NCBI RefSeq assembly: GCF_000023585.1
Contig: NC_012914.1
Span: 2,557,001 to 2,621,000 of the forward strand
Source of the DNA: Paenibacillus sp. JDR-2
GTDB taxonomy: Bacteria; Bacillota; Bacilli; Paenibacillales; Paenibacillaceae
Length of the DNA: 64,000 nucleotides
Direction: 5' to 3'
The position numbers were made by a program, and so were the translations under genes. The notes under the pieces were generated by a model that was given only the letters and a program-made list of their open reading frames with translations, did not search any database and had not been told where the DNA came from. Of this stretch, positions 28,528-36,399 are shown piece after piece; positions within the stretch are counted from its first letter, which is position 1; each line of letters opens with the position of its first letter.

Positions 28528-29784
28528 ATGAAAAGAACCATCATGTTGTTTGATCTGACACGCGGAAGCAAACGTATTCGCAGGCTTCTTGTAACGGGAA
28601 GAACCTTCGCGGTGTTGTCGATAAGCTCCATGCTGTTTTTTGTTGCGATAGGTATTGCGGGAATGGCCCAGCAGCATTCGCTCGCCGCACCGGTGTCTTC
28701 CATGTCCGGTTTCGCGGCTTCTGTTTCAAGCGGTTTTTTTGGGGATATGCTAGAGATGGAAATGCCTCAATTTAAGAGCACGAAATCGGGCGAGGAGTTG
28801 TCTGGTACACAGATCAGCAGCTTTATCATCCGGTTGATGACAAATGTTAATCCGGGAGATCCAAGAAGCTTGATTGCCGGAGAGATTCCGGGCATGGGGG
28901 CTGATTCTTCTTTTCTGATACGCGGAGGGGTAGGGACGCAGCCCAATGTGTGGCCGGAAGACAACATTCCTATACCCGGCGATGATACGGGCGCAACAAA
29001 TGGCGATGACCATGGCCCGGACAATACAGGCGGGGGCAACGAACCAGCAGATACTCCGGAACCGCCGGCCTCGACACCAACTCCTACGGAGAAACCGACG
29101 TCCACGCCAACTCCGGATGATGCAGGAACGCATACAACGGGAAAAGACAAAGTGGTATTTATCTATCATTCGCATAGCCGGGAATCCTGGTATCCGGAGA
29201 TTGCGGACAAGAACGGTGATGCCAACTCGGCTTCCAAAAATATAACGCTGGTAGGCGAACGTCTAGCCGAGAAGCTTGAGGATCTGGGCGTTGGCACCAC
29301 GCATTCGGATGAGGATTACCCGACAACGGTGCCGGGCTATGATTGGAACTATTCATACAAATACTCGAAAAAAACCGTACAGGAAGCTATTGCAAGCAAT
29401 AAAAAGCTGAAATTCTTCTTCGACATCCACCGCGATTCGGGAAGACGCAAAACAACAACCGTAGATATTAAGGGCAAAAGCTACGCGCAGGTCTATTTTA
29501 TAATCGGACACAAGAACCCGGACTGGAAAAAGAACGCCGAATTTGCAACCCAAATTCATGACGTTCTGGAGAAGCAATATCCCGGTCTTTCCAGAGGGAT
29601 CTTGGGCAAGACCACCGCAACAGGCAATGGCGAGTACAACCAGTCGCTTGCCGAGGACAGCGTATTGATCGAGATTGGCGGCGTGGACAACACCTTGGCC
29701 GAAAGCTACCGGACAGCGGATGTATTGGCAAAAGTTATTGCGGATATTTACTGGGATGCAGAGAAAGTATCTGCTTCGAAATAA
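28528..29784 (+). CDS. spoIIP: Stage II sporulation protein P
   Basis: Peptidoglycan amidase/endopeptidase of the SpoIIDMP engulfment machine, in the mother-cell membrane. The 418-aa protein has an N-terminal membrane anchor (about residues 25-47), a Pro/Thr-rich linker (TPEPPASTPTPTEKP, near 175-205) and a C-terminal catalytic domain with VFIYHSHSRESW, FFDIHRDSG and EIGGVDN, which provide the zinc His/Glu set. Gene order gpr-spoIIP-lepA matches B. subtilis. A sigma-E promoter is expected, but the -10-like CATAGATT near 28478 is weak. Confidence 0.95.
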   Translation: MKRTIMLFDLTRGSKRIRRLLVTGRTFAVLSISSMLFFVAIGIAGMAQQHSLAAPVSSMSGFAASVSSGFFGDMLEMEMPQFKSTKSGEELSGTQISSFIIRLMTNVNPGDPRSLIAGEIPGMGADSSFLIRGGVGTQPNVWPEDNIPIPGDDTGATNGDDHGPDNTGGGNEPADTPEPPASTPTPTEKPTSTPTPDDAGTHTTGKDKVVFIYHSHSRESWYPEIADKNGDANSASKNITLVGERLAEKLEDLGVGTTHSDEDYPTTVPGYDWNYSYKYSKKTVQEAIASNKKLKFFFDIHRDSGRRKTTTVDIKGKSYAQVYFIIGHKNPDWKKNAEFATQIHDVLEKQYPGLSRGILGKTTATGNGEYNQSLAEDSVLIEIGGVDNTLAESYRTADVLAKVIADIYWDAEKVSASK

Positions 29785-29845
29785 TCAAGCTACGGGTGAG
29801 TGCTGCTGCGGCAGCCTCGCCTGACTAAGAAGGGGCTGAAGAGAG

Positions 29846-30274
29846 ATGAAAGGTGCATTCAAATGGATATTGCTTGGAGGAGTGCTTGTATTTATTGTTT
29901 TGTACGGTATCGAAATGTCTTCCTCGGGCATTGAACGTATATACGGGCCGATCGAGAAAAACAATTCTTCATCGGTTATTTCGGAGGACAACCGGTATAA
30001 TCTGGCTGCCTCCGATGAAGAAACAACAACCGTGAAGAGCAGCGGATTGTCCACGGAAGCCGACCGGAAAATCGCCGAGCTCGAGAAGGAGCTGAAGGAA
30101 GTGCGGAAAATCGCGGAGCAAAACGGACGCCATGAGCGGCTTCCCGGTATATCTTCGGACTCGGGGGAACCAACGGTGAACAAGGTAGCGGACGGAACAG
30201 CCGGCCTTCTGCAGTCCGTCTCCAATAGCGGGATTCGCTTTATTGCTTCTTTGTTTGGCTCGGTTACCGGATAG
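29846..30274 (+). CDS. YqxA-like small membrane protein (DUF3679-like)
   Basis: A 142-aa protein with one N-terminal membrane helix (about residues 5-22), then GIEMSSSGIERIYGP, a charged coiled-coil (STEADRKIAELEKELKEVRKI), and a C-terminal amphipathic stretch. It lies between spoIIP and lepA, the position of yqxA in B. subtilis, and the LYGIEMSSSGI segment recalls the DUF3679 pattern; this homology is inferred mostly from position. A role in sporulation is possible but unproven. The start ATG 29846 has AAGAGAG upstream. Confidence 0.75.
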   Translation: MKGAFKWILLGGVLVFIVLYGIEMSSSGIERIYGPIEKNNSSSVISEDNRYNLAASDEETTTVKSSGLSTEADRKIAELEKELKEVRKIAEQNGRHERLPGISSDSGEPTVNKVADGTAGLLQSVSNSGIRFIASLFGSVTG

Positions 30275-30301
30275 GCGGCAGCGCATCTTGCCGTAACCGC
30301 A

Positions 30302-30330
30302 TTGCTGGTATACCATATAGCTGATATAAT
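30302..30330 (+). promoter_or_regulatory. Sigma-A promoter of lepA
   Basis: TTGCTG (30302-30307), 17-bp spacer, TATAAT (30325-30330), 43 bases before the ATG at 30373. Confidence 0.65.
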
Positions 30331-30372
30331 GGAAAGAATGATTAGCTATATTGGATTGTGTGGGGGTTAGGC

Positions 30373-32190
30373 ATGACTGACGTTCGTGACCGGCAAAAGA
30401 AAATTAGGAATTTCTCGATTATTGCACATATTGACCACGGGAAGTCGACGCTCGCTGACCGTATTCTGGAATTTACCGGAGCGTTATCTTCGCGCGAAAT
30501 GCAGGAGCAGGTTCTCGACCAGATGGATCTGGAGCGGGAACGCGGCATTACCATTAAGCTGCAGGCTGTCCGCCTTACCTATAAGGCTGACGATGGCGAA
30601 GAATATTTACTTAACTTGATCGATACGCCGGGGCATGTCGATTTCACGTATGAAGTATCCCGCAGCATGGCTGCTTGCGAAGGCGCTTTGCTTGTTGTCG
30701 ACGCGGCACAAGGCATTGAAGCGCAGACGCTCGCCAACGTATATTTGGCACTCGACAACAACCTGGAGATTCTCCCGGTTATTAATAAAATCGACCTGCC
30801 AAGCGCCGAGCCCGAGCGCGTGAAGCAAGAGATCGAGGATGTTATCGGTCTTGATGCAAGCGACGCGGTTCTGGCTTCGGCAAAAGCAGGGATCGGCATT
30901 AAAGAAATTTTGGAGCAAGTGGTACAGAAGGTCCCGGCTCCAACCGGTAATCCGGATGAACCGCTTAAAGCGCTTATTTTCGACTCGCACTACGACCCGT
31001 ACAAAGGCGTTATCGTATATGTGCGCGTTATCGACGGCAGCATTCAGGCCGGCAAGAAAATTCGCTTTATGGCGACTGGCGCCGAGTTTGAAGTTATCGA
31101 GGTTGGCGCATTTAAGCCTCGGATGGGCATTGTGGACGAGCTTGCGGTTGGTGACGTAGGTTTTGTCGTTGCCGGCATCAAGAACGTAAAAGATACGCGT
31201 GTCGGCGATACGGTTACGGAAGCCAAGCGTCCGGCTCCGGAAGCTTTGCCAGGTTACCGCAAGATCAACCCGATGGTATATTGCGGTCTGTATCCAATCG
31301 AGACGCAGGACTACAACGATCTGCGCGAAGCTCTCGAGAAGCTTGAGCTTAACGATGCGTCGCTTCGTTACGAGCCGGAAACCTCGACAGCGCTTGGCTT
31401 TGGCTTCCGCTGCGGCTTCCTTGGCCTCCTGCACATGGAGATCATCCAGGAACGTATAGAACGCGAGTTCAATATTCCGCTTATTACAACAGCGCCAAGC
31501 GTTATTTACCGCGTTACGCTGACGAACGGTACGGTCATGGAGATTGATAATCCGTCCAACTATCCGGAAGCGGGCAAGCTGGAATTTGTAGAGGAGCCTT
31601 ATGTGAAGGCTTCGGTCATCGTGCCTAACGACTATGTAGGCGCCATCATGGAGCTTTGCCAAGGCAAACGCGGCGAGTTCGTGAACATGGAGTACTTGGA
31701 TACAAACCGTGTTACTCTTACGTACGAAATTCCGCTTTCGGAGATTGTATACGACTTCTTCGACCAGCTGAAATCGAGCACCAAAGGATACGCATCGTTT
31801 GATTACGAGCTGTCGGGCTACCGCAGATCGAATCTGGTGAAGATGGATATTATGCTGAACAACGAGCAGGTCGACGCTTTGTCCGTTATCGTTCACCGCG
31901 ATCGTGCTTACCAGCGCGGACGCGTAATATGCCAGAAGATGAAAGAACTGATCCCGCGTCAAATGTTCGAGGTGCCGGTACAGGCTTCGATCGGGACTAA
32001 GGTTATTGCGCGCGAGACCGTAAAAGCAATGCGCAAAAACGTTCTTGCCAAGTGTTACGGCGGTGACATCAGCCGTAAACGGAAGCTTCTCGACAAGCAG
32101 AAGGAAGGCAAGAAGCGGATGAAGCAGGTCGGCAGCGTAGAGGTGCCTCAAGAGGCCTTCATGGCGGTGCTGAAAATCGACGAGGACTAA
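30373..32190 (+). CDS. lepA: Elongation factor 4 (LepA)
   Basis: Ribosome-associated GTPase that acts on translating or assembling ribosomes under stress. The G1 motif AHIDHGKST is near the N-terminus, then DTPGHVDF (G3) and NKIDLP (G4); domain V and the LepA-specific C-terminal domain ([20 protein letters not shown]) follow. Of 605 aa, as usual. ATG 30373 ([11 protein letters not shown]) is preferred over the GTG at 30358. A strong terminator lies 200 bases past the stop, beyond a large palindromic element. Confidence 0.97.
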   Translation: MTDVRDRQKKIRNFSIIAHIDHGKSTLADRILEFTGALSSREMQEQVLDQMDLERERGITIKLQAVRLTYKADDGEEYLLNLIDTPGHVDFTYEVSRSMAACEGALLVVDAAQGIEAQTLANVYLALDNNLEILPVINKIDLPSAEPERVKQEIEDVIGLDASDAVLASAKAGIGIKEILEQVVQKVPAPTGNPDEPLKALIFDSHYDPYKGVIVYVRVIDGSIQAGKKIRFMATGAEFEVIEVGAFKPRMGIVDELAVGDVGFVVAGIKNVKDTRVGDTVTEAKRPAPEALPGYRKINPMVYCGLYPIETQDYNDLREALEKLELNDASLRYEPETSTALGFGFRCGFLGLLHMEIIQERIEREFNIPLITTAPSVIYRVTLTNGTVMEIDNPSNYPEAGKLEFVEEPYVKASVIVPNDYVGAIMELCQGKRGEFVNMEYLDTNRVTLTYEIPLSEIVYDFFDQLKSSTKGYASFDYELSGYRRSNLVKMDIMLNNEQVDALSVIVHRDRAYQRGRVICQKMKELIPRQMFEVPVQASIGTKVIARETVKAMRKNVLAKCYGGDISRKRKLLDKQKEGKKRMKQVGSVEVPQEAFMAVLKIDED

Positions 32191-32501
32191 GAGCGGGCTG
32201 CTCCTTAGTCGCTGCCCGCGTAGTCGTGAGTAGGGCGGAAGGGGACAGGTTATCTCCTTGCAGCCGCGGTTGCCGATGTTGTTTCTTTGAACAATTTGAT
32301 TCGGTTGAAAAAAATGCGGCAAAGGCGGGCGCTACGCTCCTCCAGGAGATACCCTTTACCCTGCCGCCGTAACTCACGGTCAACGAAAGACAGGACTAAG
32401 GAGCTTGCTCTCCTTGGTCCTGTCGATTTTTTATTAGGGGAGAGTAGTGATCGCTTACGATGTAAGCATTGTTTCGCTATTCTTTTTAGGAGGAAACTGA
32501 A
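32191..32501 (+). repeat. Intergenic palindromic element A between lepA and hemW
   Basis: No gene in these 311 bases. Nested inverted repeats are visible: GCTCCTTAGTC (32200-32210) with GACTAAGGAGC (32394-32404), and 32226-32258 (GTGAGT...TATCTCCT) with 32344-32377 (AGGAGATA...ACTCAC), imperfect but clear. The interior of about 85 bases includes AAAGGCGGGCGCTACGCTCC (from about 32320), a core also found in the element after hrcA at 35466-35653. The 3' end is the lepA terminator. The final 60 bases hold only the hemW ribosome binding site AGGAGG (32488-32493). Confidence 0.7.
32389..32432 (+). terminator. Terminator of lepA
   Basis: Stem GACAGGACTAAGGAG (32389-32403) pairs with CTCTCCTTGGTCCTGTC (32408-32424, with small imperfections), then A and six T. 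Its left arm can also pair with 32200-32210. Confidence 0.9.
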
Positions 32502-33680
32502 ATGATTAATTACGCGCCGAAGGCGCTTTATATTCATATCCCGTTTTGCACGAACAAGTGTCATTATTGCGATTTTACTTCGTATGTTTTAAAGGGACAG
32601 CCTGTCGACGAATATCTCGACGCTTTGGAGAGAGAGATGGCGCTCACGGTTGCTCAAATGCCGCCGGAGAGAATCGATACGGTTTTTGTAGGAGGAGGTA
32701 CGCCTACGGTACTGACGCCGCCTCAGATGGAGCGTTTTCTCACTTCGGTGAAAAAGTATTTTCCGCTTGCTGACGATGTGGAATTTACGATGGAGGCCAA
32801 TCCCGGCACGACTGACCCGGAGAAGCTTGCTGCGATGTTTGCAGGCGGAGTGAACCGGATCAGTTTTGGCGTACAATCGTTTGATAACGGGCTGCTGGAA
32901 CGCATTGGACGCATTCACAATGTAGACGATGTGTACCGCAGTCTGGAAAACGCCCGTGCTGCAGGCTTTACGAATCTGTCGATTGACTTGATGTTCGGAC
33001 TGCCGAAGCAAACGGTTGAGATGCTGGAGGACAGCGTTAATAAGGCATTGGCGCTTGATCTGCCGCATTACTCGCTGTACAGCCTGAAGGTGGAGGAAAA
33101 TACGCTGTTCCACAAGCTGTATCAGCGCGATGAGCTGCCTCTTCCTCCGGAAGACGAAGAGTTTAATATGTATACCTTGCTTATGGACCGGCTGAAGCAG
33201 GCGGGATATGTTCATTACGAGATCAGCAACTTTGCTAAGCCGGGATATGAAAGCAGACATAACTCCACGTATTGGCGCAACGAGCCTTATTACGGGCTTG
33301 GAGCCGGCGCGCATGGCTATGCCCGCGGGCTCCGCCATGTGAACGTGAAAGGCGTACAGCCTTTTATCGACTATACAAAAACAAAGCTGCCGCGTCTTGA
33401 AGAAAACGTTGTTCCGGAGTACGAGGCGATGGAAGACTTCATGATGGTGGGGCTGCGACTGCTCAAGGGCGTGCGAACTTCCGATTATGCCGCTCAATTC
33501 GAGGGACAGAAGCTGGAGGATAAATTCGGCCCAATTATTGAGAAGCTCCTTAAAGACGGATTGCTTGAGAAGGTCCTGGAGGAAGGCGATACCATATACA
33601 AATTAACCGATAAAGGCGTTCTTTTTGGCAACGATGTATTTGGTTCGTTTATCGGTTTAGAGGAAGAAGCCGCTGGCTAA
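32502..33680 (+). CDS. hemW: Radical SAM heme chaperone HemW
   Basis: Radical-SAM protein related to oxygen-independent coproporphyrinogen III oxidase HemN, now regarded as a heme-trafficking chaperone. The iron-sulfur motif CTNKCHYC is at residues 17-24, followed by the GGGTPTVL SAM-binding region and the HemW-type C-terminus ending near FGNDVFGSFIG. It lacks the N-terminal Cys-extended segment of true HemN. Of 392 aa. The start ATG 32502 follows AGGAGG at eight bases. Order lepA-hemW-hrcA as in Bacillus. Confidence 0.93.
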   Translation: MINYAPKALYIHIPFCTNKCHYCDFTSYVLKGQPVDEYLDALEREMALTVAQMPPERIDTVFVGGGTPTVLTPPQMERFLTSVKKYFPLADDVEFTMEANPGTTDPEKLAAMFAGGVNRISFGVQSFDNGLLERIGRIHNVDDVYRSLENARAAGFTNLSIDLMFGLPKQTVEMLEDSVNKALALDLPHYSLYSLKVEENTLFHKLYQRDELPLPPEDEEFNMYTLLMDRLKQAGYVHYEISNFAKPGYESRHNSTYWRNEPYYGLGAGAHGYARGLRHVNVKGVQPFIDYTKTKLPRLEENVVPEYEAMEDFMMVGLRLLKGVRTSDYAAQFEGQKLEDKFGPIIEKLLKDGLLEKVLEEGDTIYKLTDKGVLFGNDVFGSFIGLEEEAAG

Positions 33681-33769
33681 AATTCGGAAAAATAGTTCTT
33701 GAGAAAACATGCGACATGCTGTATATTTATTCAATAGAATTTATATGCACCGGGTGGAGGCGAAGCAGC

Positions 33770-34249
33770 ATGGAGGCAACGGAACAGGTAACGGTAGTTT
33801 GCAGAAAAGCAGCACCGGAAGATGTGGAAACTTTGCATGAACTCATTAAAGGCTATGCGGAACAGGGAATCATGCTGCCCCGCACCCGGGAAACGTTATT
33901 GCGTCAGATTGATACGTTTGTCGTTGCGGAGATCGGGGATAAGGTTGTCGGCTGCGGCTCCTTGCTGCGGCTTGGCCAGGATCTTGTAGAGATTCGTTCC
34001 CTCGGCATGTCCCAGGAATATAGAGGCCTCAAGATCGGCAACAAGCTTGTCGATTTTCTGGTCGAGCAAGCCAGAGAACAGCAGATTCCCAAAATTATGG
34101 CGCTGACGTACGCCGTTAATTTCTTTTTGCGTAACGGATTTACCGTTGTGGAGAAAGAAATTTTCCCTGAGAAGGTTTGGAAAGACTGCGTAAACTGTCC
34201 GAAGCAGCATGCATGCGATGAAATCGCCGTACTCAAAATGTTAAACTAA
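33770..34249 (+). CDS. GNAT acetyltransferase, short N-acetylglutamate synthase-like
   Basis: A 159-aa GCN5-family N-acetyltransferase. The acetyl-CoA region is EIRSLGMSQEYRGLKIGNKLV; GIMLPRTRETL near the N-terminus and the C-terminal FPEKVWKDCVNCPKQHACDE (a cysteine set, C..C....C) match the short ArgA/NAGS-like proteins that acetylate glutamate for arginine synthesis. That function is inferred from family resemblance, and no arginine gene is nearby. ATG 33770 is chosen with GGAGG upstream; the open frame begins at 33716 without a site. It is inserted between hemW and hrcA. Confidence 0.82.
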   Translation: MEATEQVTVVCRKAAPEDVETLHELIKGYAEQGIMLPRTRETLLRQIDTFVVAEIGDKVVGCGSLLRLGQDLVEIRSLGMSQEYRGLKIGNKLVDFLVEQAREQQIPKIMALTYAVNFFLRNGFTVVEKEIFPEKVWKDCVNCPKQHACDEIAVLKMLN

Positions 34250-34256
34250 TATTCAG

Positions 34257-34292
34257 AAGGTCAGGCTTAATGCCTGGCCTTTTATTTTTTTA
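34257..34292 (+). terminator. Terminator of the GNAT gene
   Basis: Stem AAGGTCAGGC (34257-34266) / GCCTGGCCTT (34272-34281), one wobble, then a T-rich tract. Confidence 0.92.
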
Positions 34293-34326
34293 TCGACGGA
34301 CATAGGCCTGAAAAAAGGGAACCGAC

Positions 34327-34356
34327 TTGACAATGCTTAAGGTGGTTTGGTATTTT
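34327..34356 (+). promoter_or_regulatory. Sigma-A promoter of the hrcA heat-shock operon
   Basis: Consensus -35 TTGACA (34327-34332), 18-bp spacer, -10 TATTTT (34351-34356). The expected transcription start is just upstream of the CIRCE operator. Confidence 0.65.
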
Positions 34357-34367
34357 TGTATTAATGA

Positions 34368-34394
34368 TTAGCACTCGGGCCTAATGAGTGCTAA
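34368..34394 (+). promoter_or_regulatory. CIRCE operator
   Basis: Perfect consensus: TTAGCACTC (34368-34376), nine-base spacer, GAGTGCTAA (34386-34394). Known binding site of HrcA; it represses the hrcA-grpE-dnaK-dnaJ operon. Confidence 0.98.
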
Positions 34395-34429
34395 CGAGAA
34401 GATCCGATAAACTTTTTGGAGGGATGCGA

Positions 34430-35455
34430 ATGTTGACTGAACGGCAGCGAATGATATTGAATGCAATTATTGACGACTATATCCGTTCGGCTGAGCCCGT
34501 TGGTTCCAGGAGCATATCGAAGCGCGGCGATGTCGCCTTTAGTCCTGCAACGATCCGCAATGAAATGGCCGATCTGGAGGAGCTTGGTTTCCTGGAACAG
34601 CCCCATACTTCAGCGGGACGTATTCCATCTACCAAAGGTTATCGTTATTATGTCGATCATCTCGTGAAGCTGAATGAAATGAATGAAAAAGATTTGAAGC
34701 AGGCTCATTCCTTCTTCTCGGAGAAGATGATTCAGATGGAGCAGGTTATCCAACAAGCTGCGATGATTTTGTCGAATCTGACGAATTACACATCGATACT
34801 GCTTGGGCCGGAGATGTTCAGCAACTCGCTGAAGCATTTTAACCTGGTGCCTCTGGACGAATCGACGGCCGTTGCGATTATTGTTACCAATACCGGCCAT
34901 GTGGAAAACCGGACCATTACGGTTCCTCCGGGCATCCGCATGGATGAGATGGAGAAGATCGTCAACATCCTGAACGCTAAGCTGGTTGGCATTCCGCTCG
35001 TACGGCTGAAGTCGAAGCTTTACGCCGAGGTTGGCCAGGAGCTTGAGCGTTACGTTGACCATTGCGAGGAAGTGCTTGGCATCCTGGACAGCGCGTTGTC
35101 TAACGATTCGGAGCAGCGTGTGTTCCTGAGCGGAACAACAAATATGCTTACGCAGCCGGAGTTCAAAGACGTCGATAAGGTGAAAACGATTCTGGATCTG
35201 CTGGATGAAACGCCAACCGTGATGAAAATGATTTCCGCCGCGCCGTCGGGTATACAAGTACGGATTGGAACAGAAAATGACCATGAGGCAATCGCGAATT
35301 GCAGCTTGATTACGGCTACGTATCAGATAGACGGCCAGTCGCTTGGCACAATCGGCATTCTTGGACCGACACGGATGGAATACGGGAAAGTCATTTCGCT
35401 TCTTGACGTGATTTCGAAGGATATGGCCCATATATTGGGCCGCTTCTATAAATAG
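34430..35455 (+). CDS. hrcA: Heat-inducible transcription repressor HrcA
   Basis: Winged-helix repressor that binds CIRCE and is kept active by GroEL. The 341-aa protein begins MLTERQRMILNAIIDDYI, followed by the helix-turn-helix SPATIRNEMADLEELGFL and the HTSAGRIPSTKGYRYYVD segment typical of HrcA, then the GAF-like dimerisation domain. ATG 34430 is chosen with GGAGGG eight bases before; the open frame reaches back into the CIRCE site. It is autoregulated through the upstream CIRCE. A 342-base region with a palindromic element separates it from grpE. Confidence 0.96.
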   Translation: MLTERQRMILNAIIDDYIRSAEPVGSRSISKRGDVAFSPATIRNEMADLEELGFLEQPHTSAGRIPSTKGYRYYVDHLVKLNEMNEKDLKQAHSFFSEKMIQMEQVIQQAAMILSNLTNYTSILLGPEMFSNSLKHFNLVPLDESTAVAIIVTNTGHVENRTITVPPGIRMDEMEKIVNILNAKLVGIPLVRLKSKLYAEVGQELERYVDHCEEVLGILDSALSNDSEQRVFLSGTTNMLTQPEFKDVDKVKTILDLLDETPTVMKMISAAPSGIQVRIGTENDHEAIANCSLITATYQIDGQSLGTIGILGPTRMEYGKVISLLDVISKDMAHILGRFYK

Positions 35456-35797
35456 GCTGCTGTTTCTCTTTGGGCGGGGGGGTGCTGTGGGCTTGTGCGC
35501 GTACGAGCGGGGTATTGCCTTCCGTCGCTGTTGAAAACGGGAATGTGGATTAGGTTTCCTGCGGAATATTCCCGTTTTCAAAGGCGAGCGCTAGCGCTCT
35601 TCAGGCAATACCCCGCTCTCCCGCGCCCGGCGCGCAGCACCGCAGCGAAAGAGCAAAGGCAGCACATTTTACGCGCTTGGGGCGCGTTTTCAACTGGCAC
35701 TGAAACCGCCAGTTGGAATTGCTCCGCAAATCTTTAAGCTTATGCTTATGAAGTAAGAATTGCCCAAAAGCATAGCAATTCTTTTAAGGAGGTGAAT
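35456..35797 (+). repeat. Intergenic palindromic element B between hrcA and grpE
   Basis: No gene in 342 bases. The element spans about 35466-35653: perfect 16-base arms GAGCGGGGTATTGCCT (35505-35520) / AGGCAATACCCCGCTC (35603-35618), perfect 14-base inner arms TTGAAAACGGGAAT (35531-35544) / ATTCCCGTTTTCAA (35568-35581), and imperfect outer arms reaching CTCTTT (35466) and AAAGAG (35653). The right side AAAGGCGAGCGCTAGCGCTC (from 35580) resembles element A. After it come a hairpin ACGCGC/GCGCGT (35671-35687) and CAACTGGC-N9-GCCAGTTG (35691-35715). The grpE ribosome binding site AAGGAGGTGA is at 35786-35795. Confidence 0.78.
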
Positions 35798-36337
35798 ATG
35801 GTGAGTAACGACCAACATAACGAAACAATTGATGAAGTTATAGAAGAACAGCAAACAGAGCAGCAGGAAGAGAGCGGAGCGCAAGAAGATCCGCGCATCG
35901 AAGAACTGACTAAGCTGGCTGAAGAGAATCAACAACGATACTTACGCGCACAAGCGGATTTCGATAACTTCCGCCGTCGTACGCAAAAGGAAAAGGAAGA
36001 TCTTGCGCAATACGCTTCGATGAAGCTGATCGGGCAGCTGCTTCCGGTTGTCGATAACTTCGAGCGCGCTGTTGCCGCGGCTTCCGCGAATCAGGATTTT
36101 GAAGCTCTTGCCAAAGGCGTGGACATGATCTTCCGTCAGCTGGAACAAACGTTGCAGCAAGAAGGCCTGAAAGCAATGGATGCTGTTGGCGAGCCGTTCA
36201 ACCCTGAATTCCACCAAGCGATTATGACAGTGGAATCGGATGAGCATGAAGAAGGCATCATCGTAGAGGAAGTTCAGAAGGGCTATATCCTGAAAGAGCG
36301 CGTTCTGCGCCCTGCTATGGTTAAAGTTAGCGGCTAA
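35798..36337 (+). CDS. grpE: Nucleotide exchange factor GrpE
   Basis: Co-chaperone releasing ADP from DnaK. The 179-aa protein has an acidic, Glu/Gln-rich N-terminal region, a long helix (LTKLAEENQQRYLRAQADFDNFRRRTQKE), and the C-terminal beta domain with MDAVGEPFNPEFHQAIM and GYILKERVLRPAMVKVSG. ATG 35798 follows AAGGAGGTGA; GTG 35801 is also possible. It is the first of grpE-dnaK-dnaJ. No CIRCE copy is visible directly before it. Confidence 0.97.
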   Translation: MVSNDQHNETIDEVIEEQQTEQQEESGAQEDPRIEELTKLAEENQQRYLRAQADFDNFRRRTQKEKEDLAQYASMKLIGQLLPVVDNFERAVAAASANQDFEALAKGVDMIFRQLEQTLQQEGLKAMDAVGEPFNPEFHQAIMTVESDEHEEGIIVEEVQKGYILKERVLRPAMVKVSG

Positions 36338-36399
36338 TCATTATTCCGATTACTGGAATTTAAATACGAAGTGAAAATGATATTTAGGAGGAACTTACG

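Noticed and set aside
30607..32322. 571-codon minus-strand frame opposite lepA
   Set aside because: Complement of lepA; no family features and no promoter at its start.
32455..32483. Promoter for hemW (TTACGA-N17-TATTCT)
   Set aside because: The implied start would fall within the Shine-Dalgarno sequence, leaving no usable leader.
32500..35800. Insertion sequence explanation for the palindromic elements
   Set aside because: No transposase frame and no obvious target duplication; if mobile they would need a helper elsewhere.
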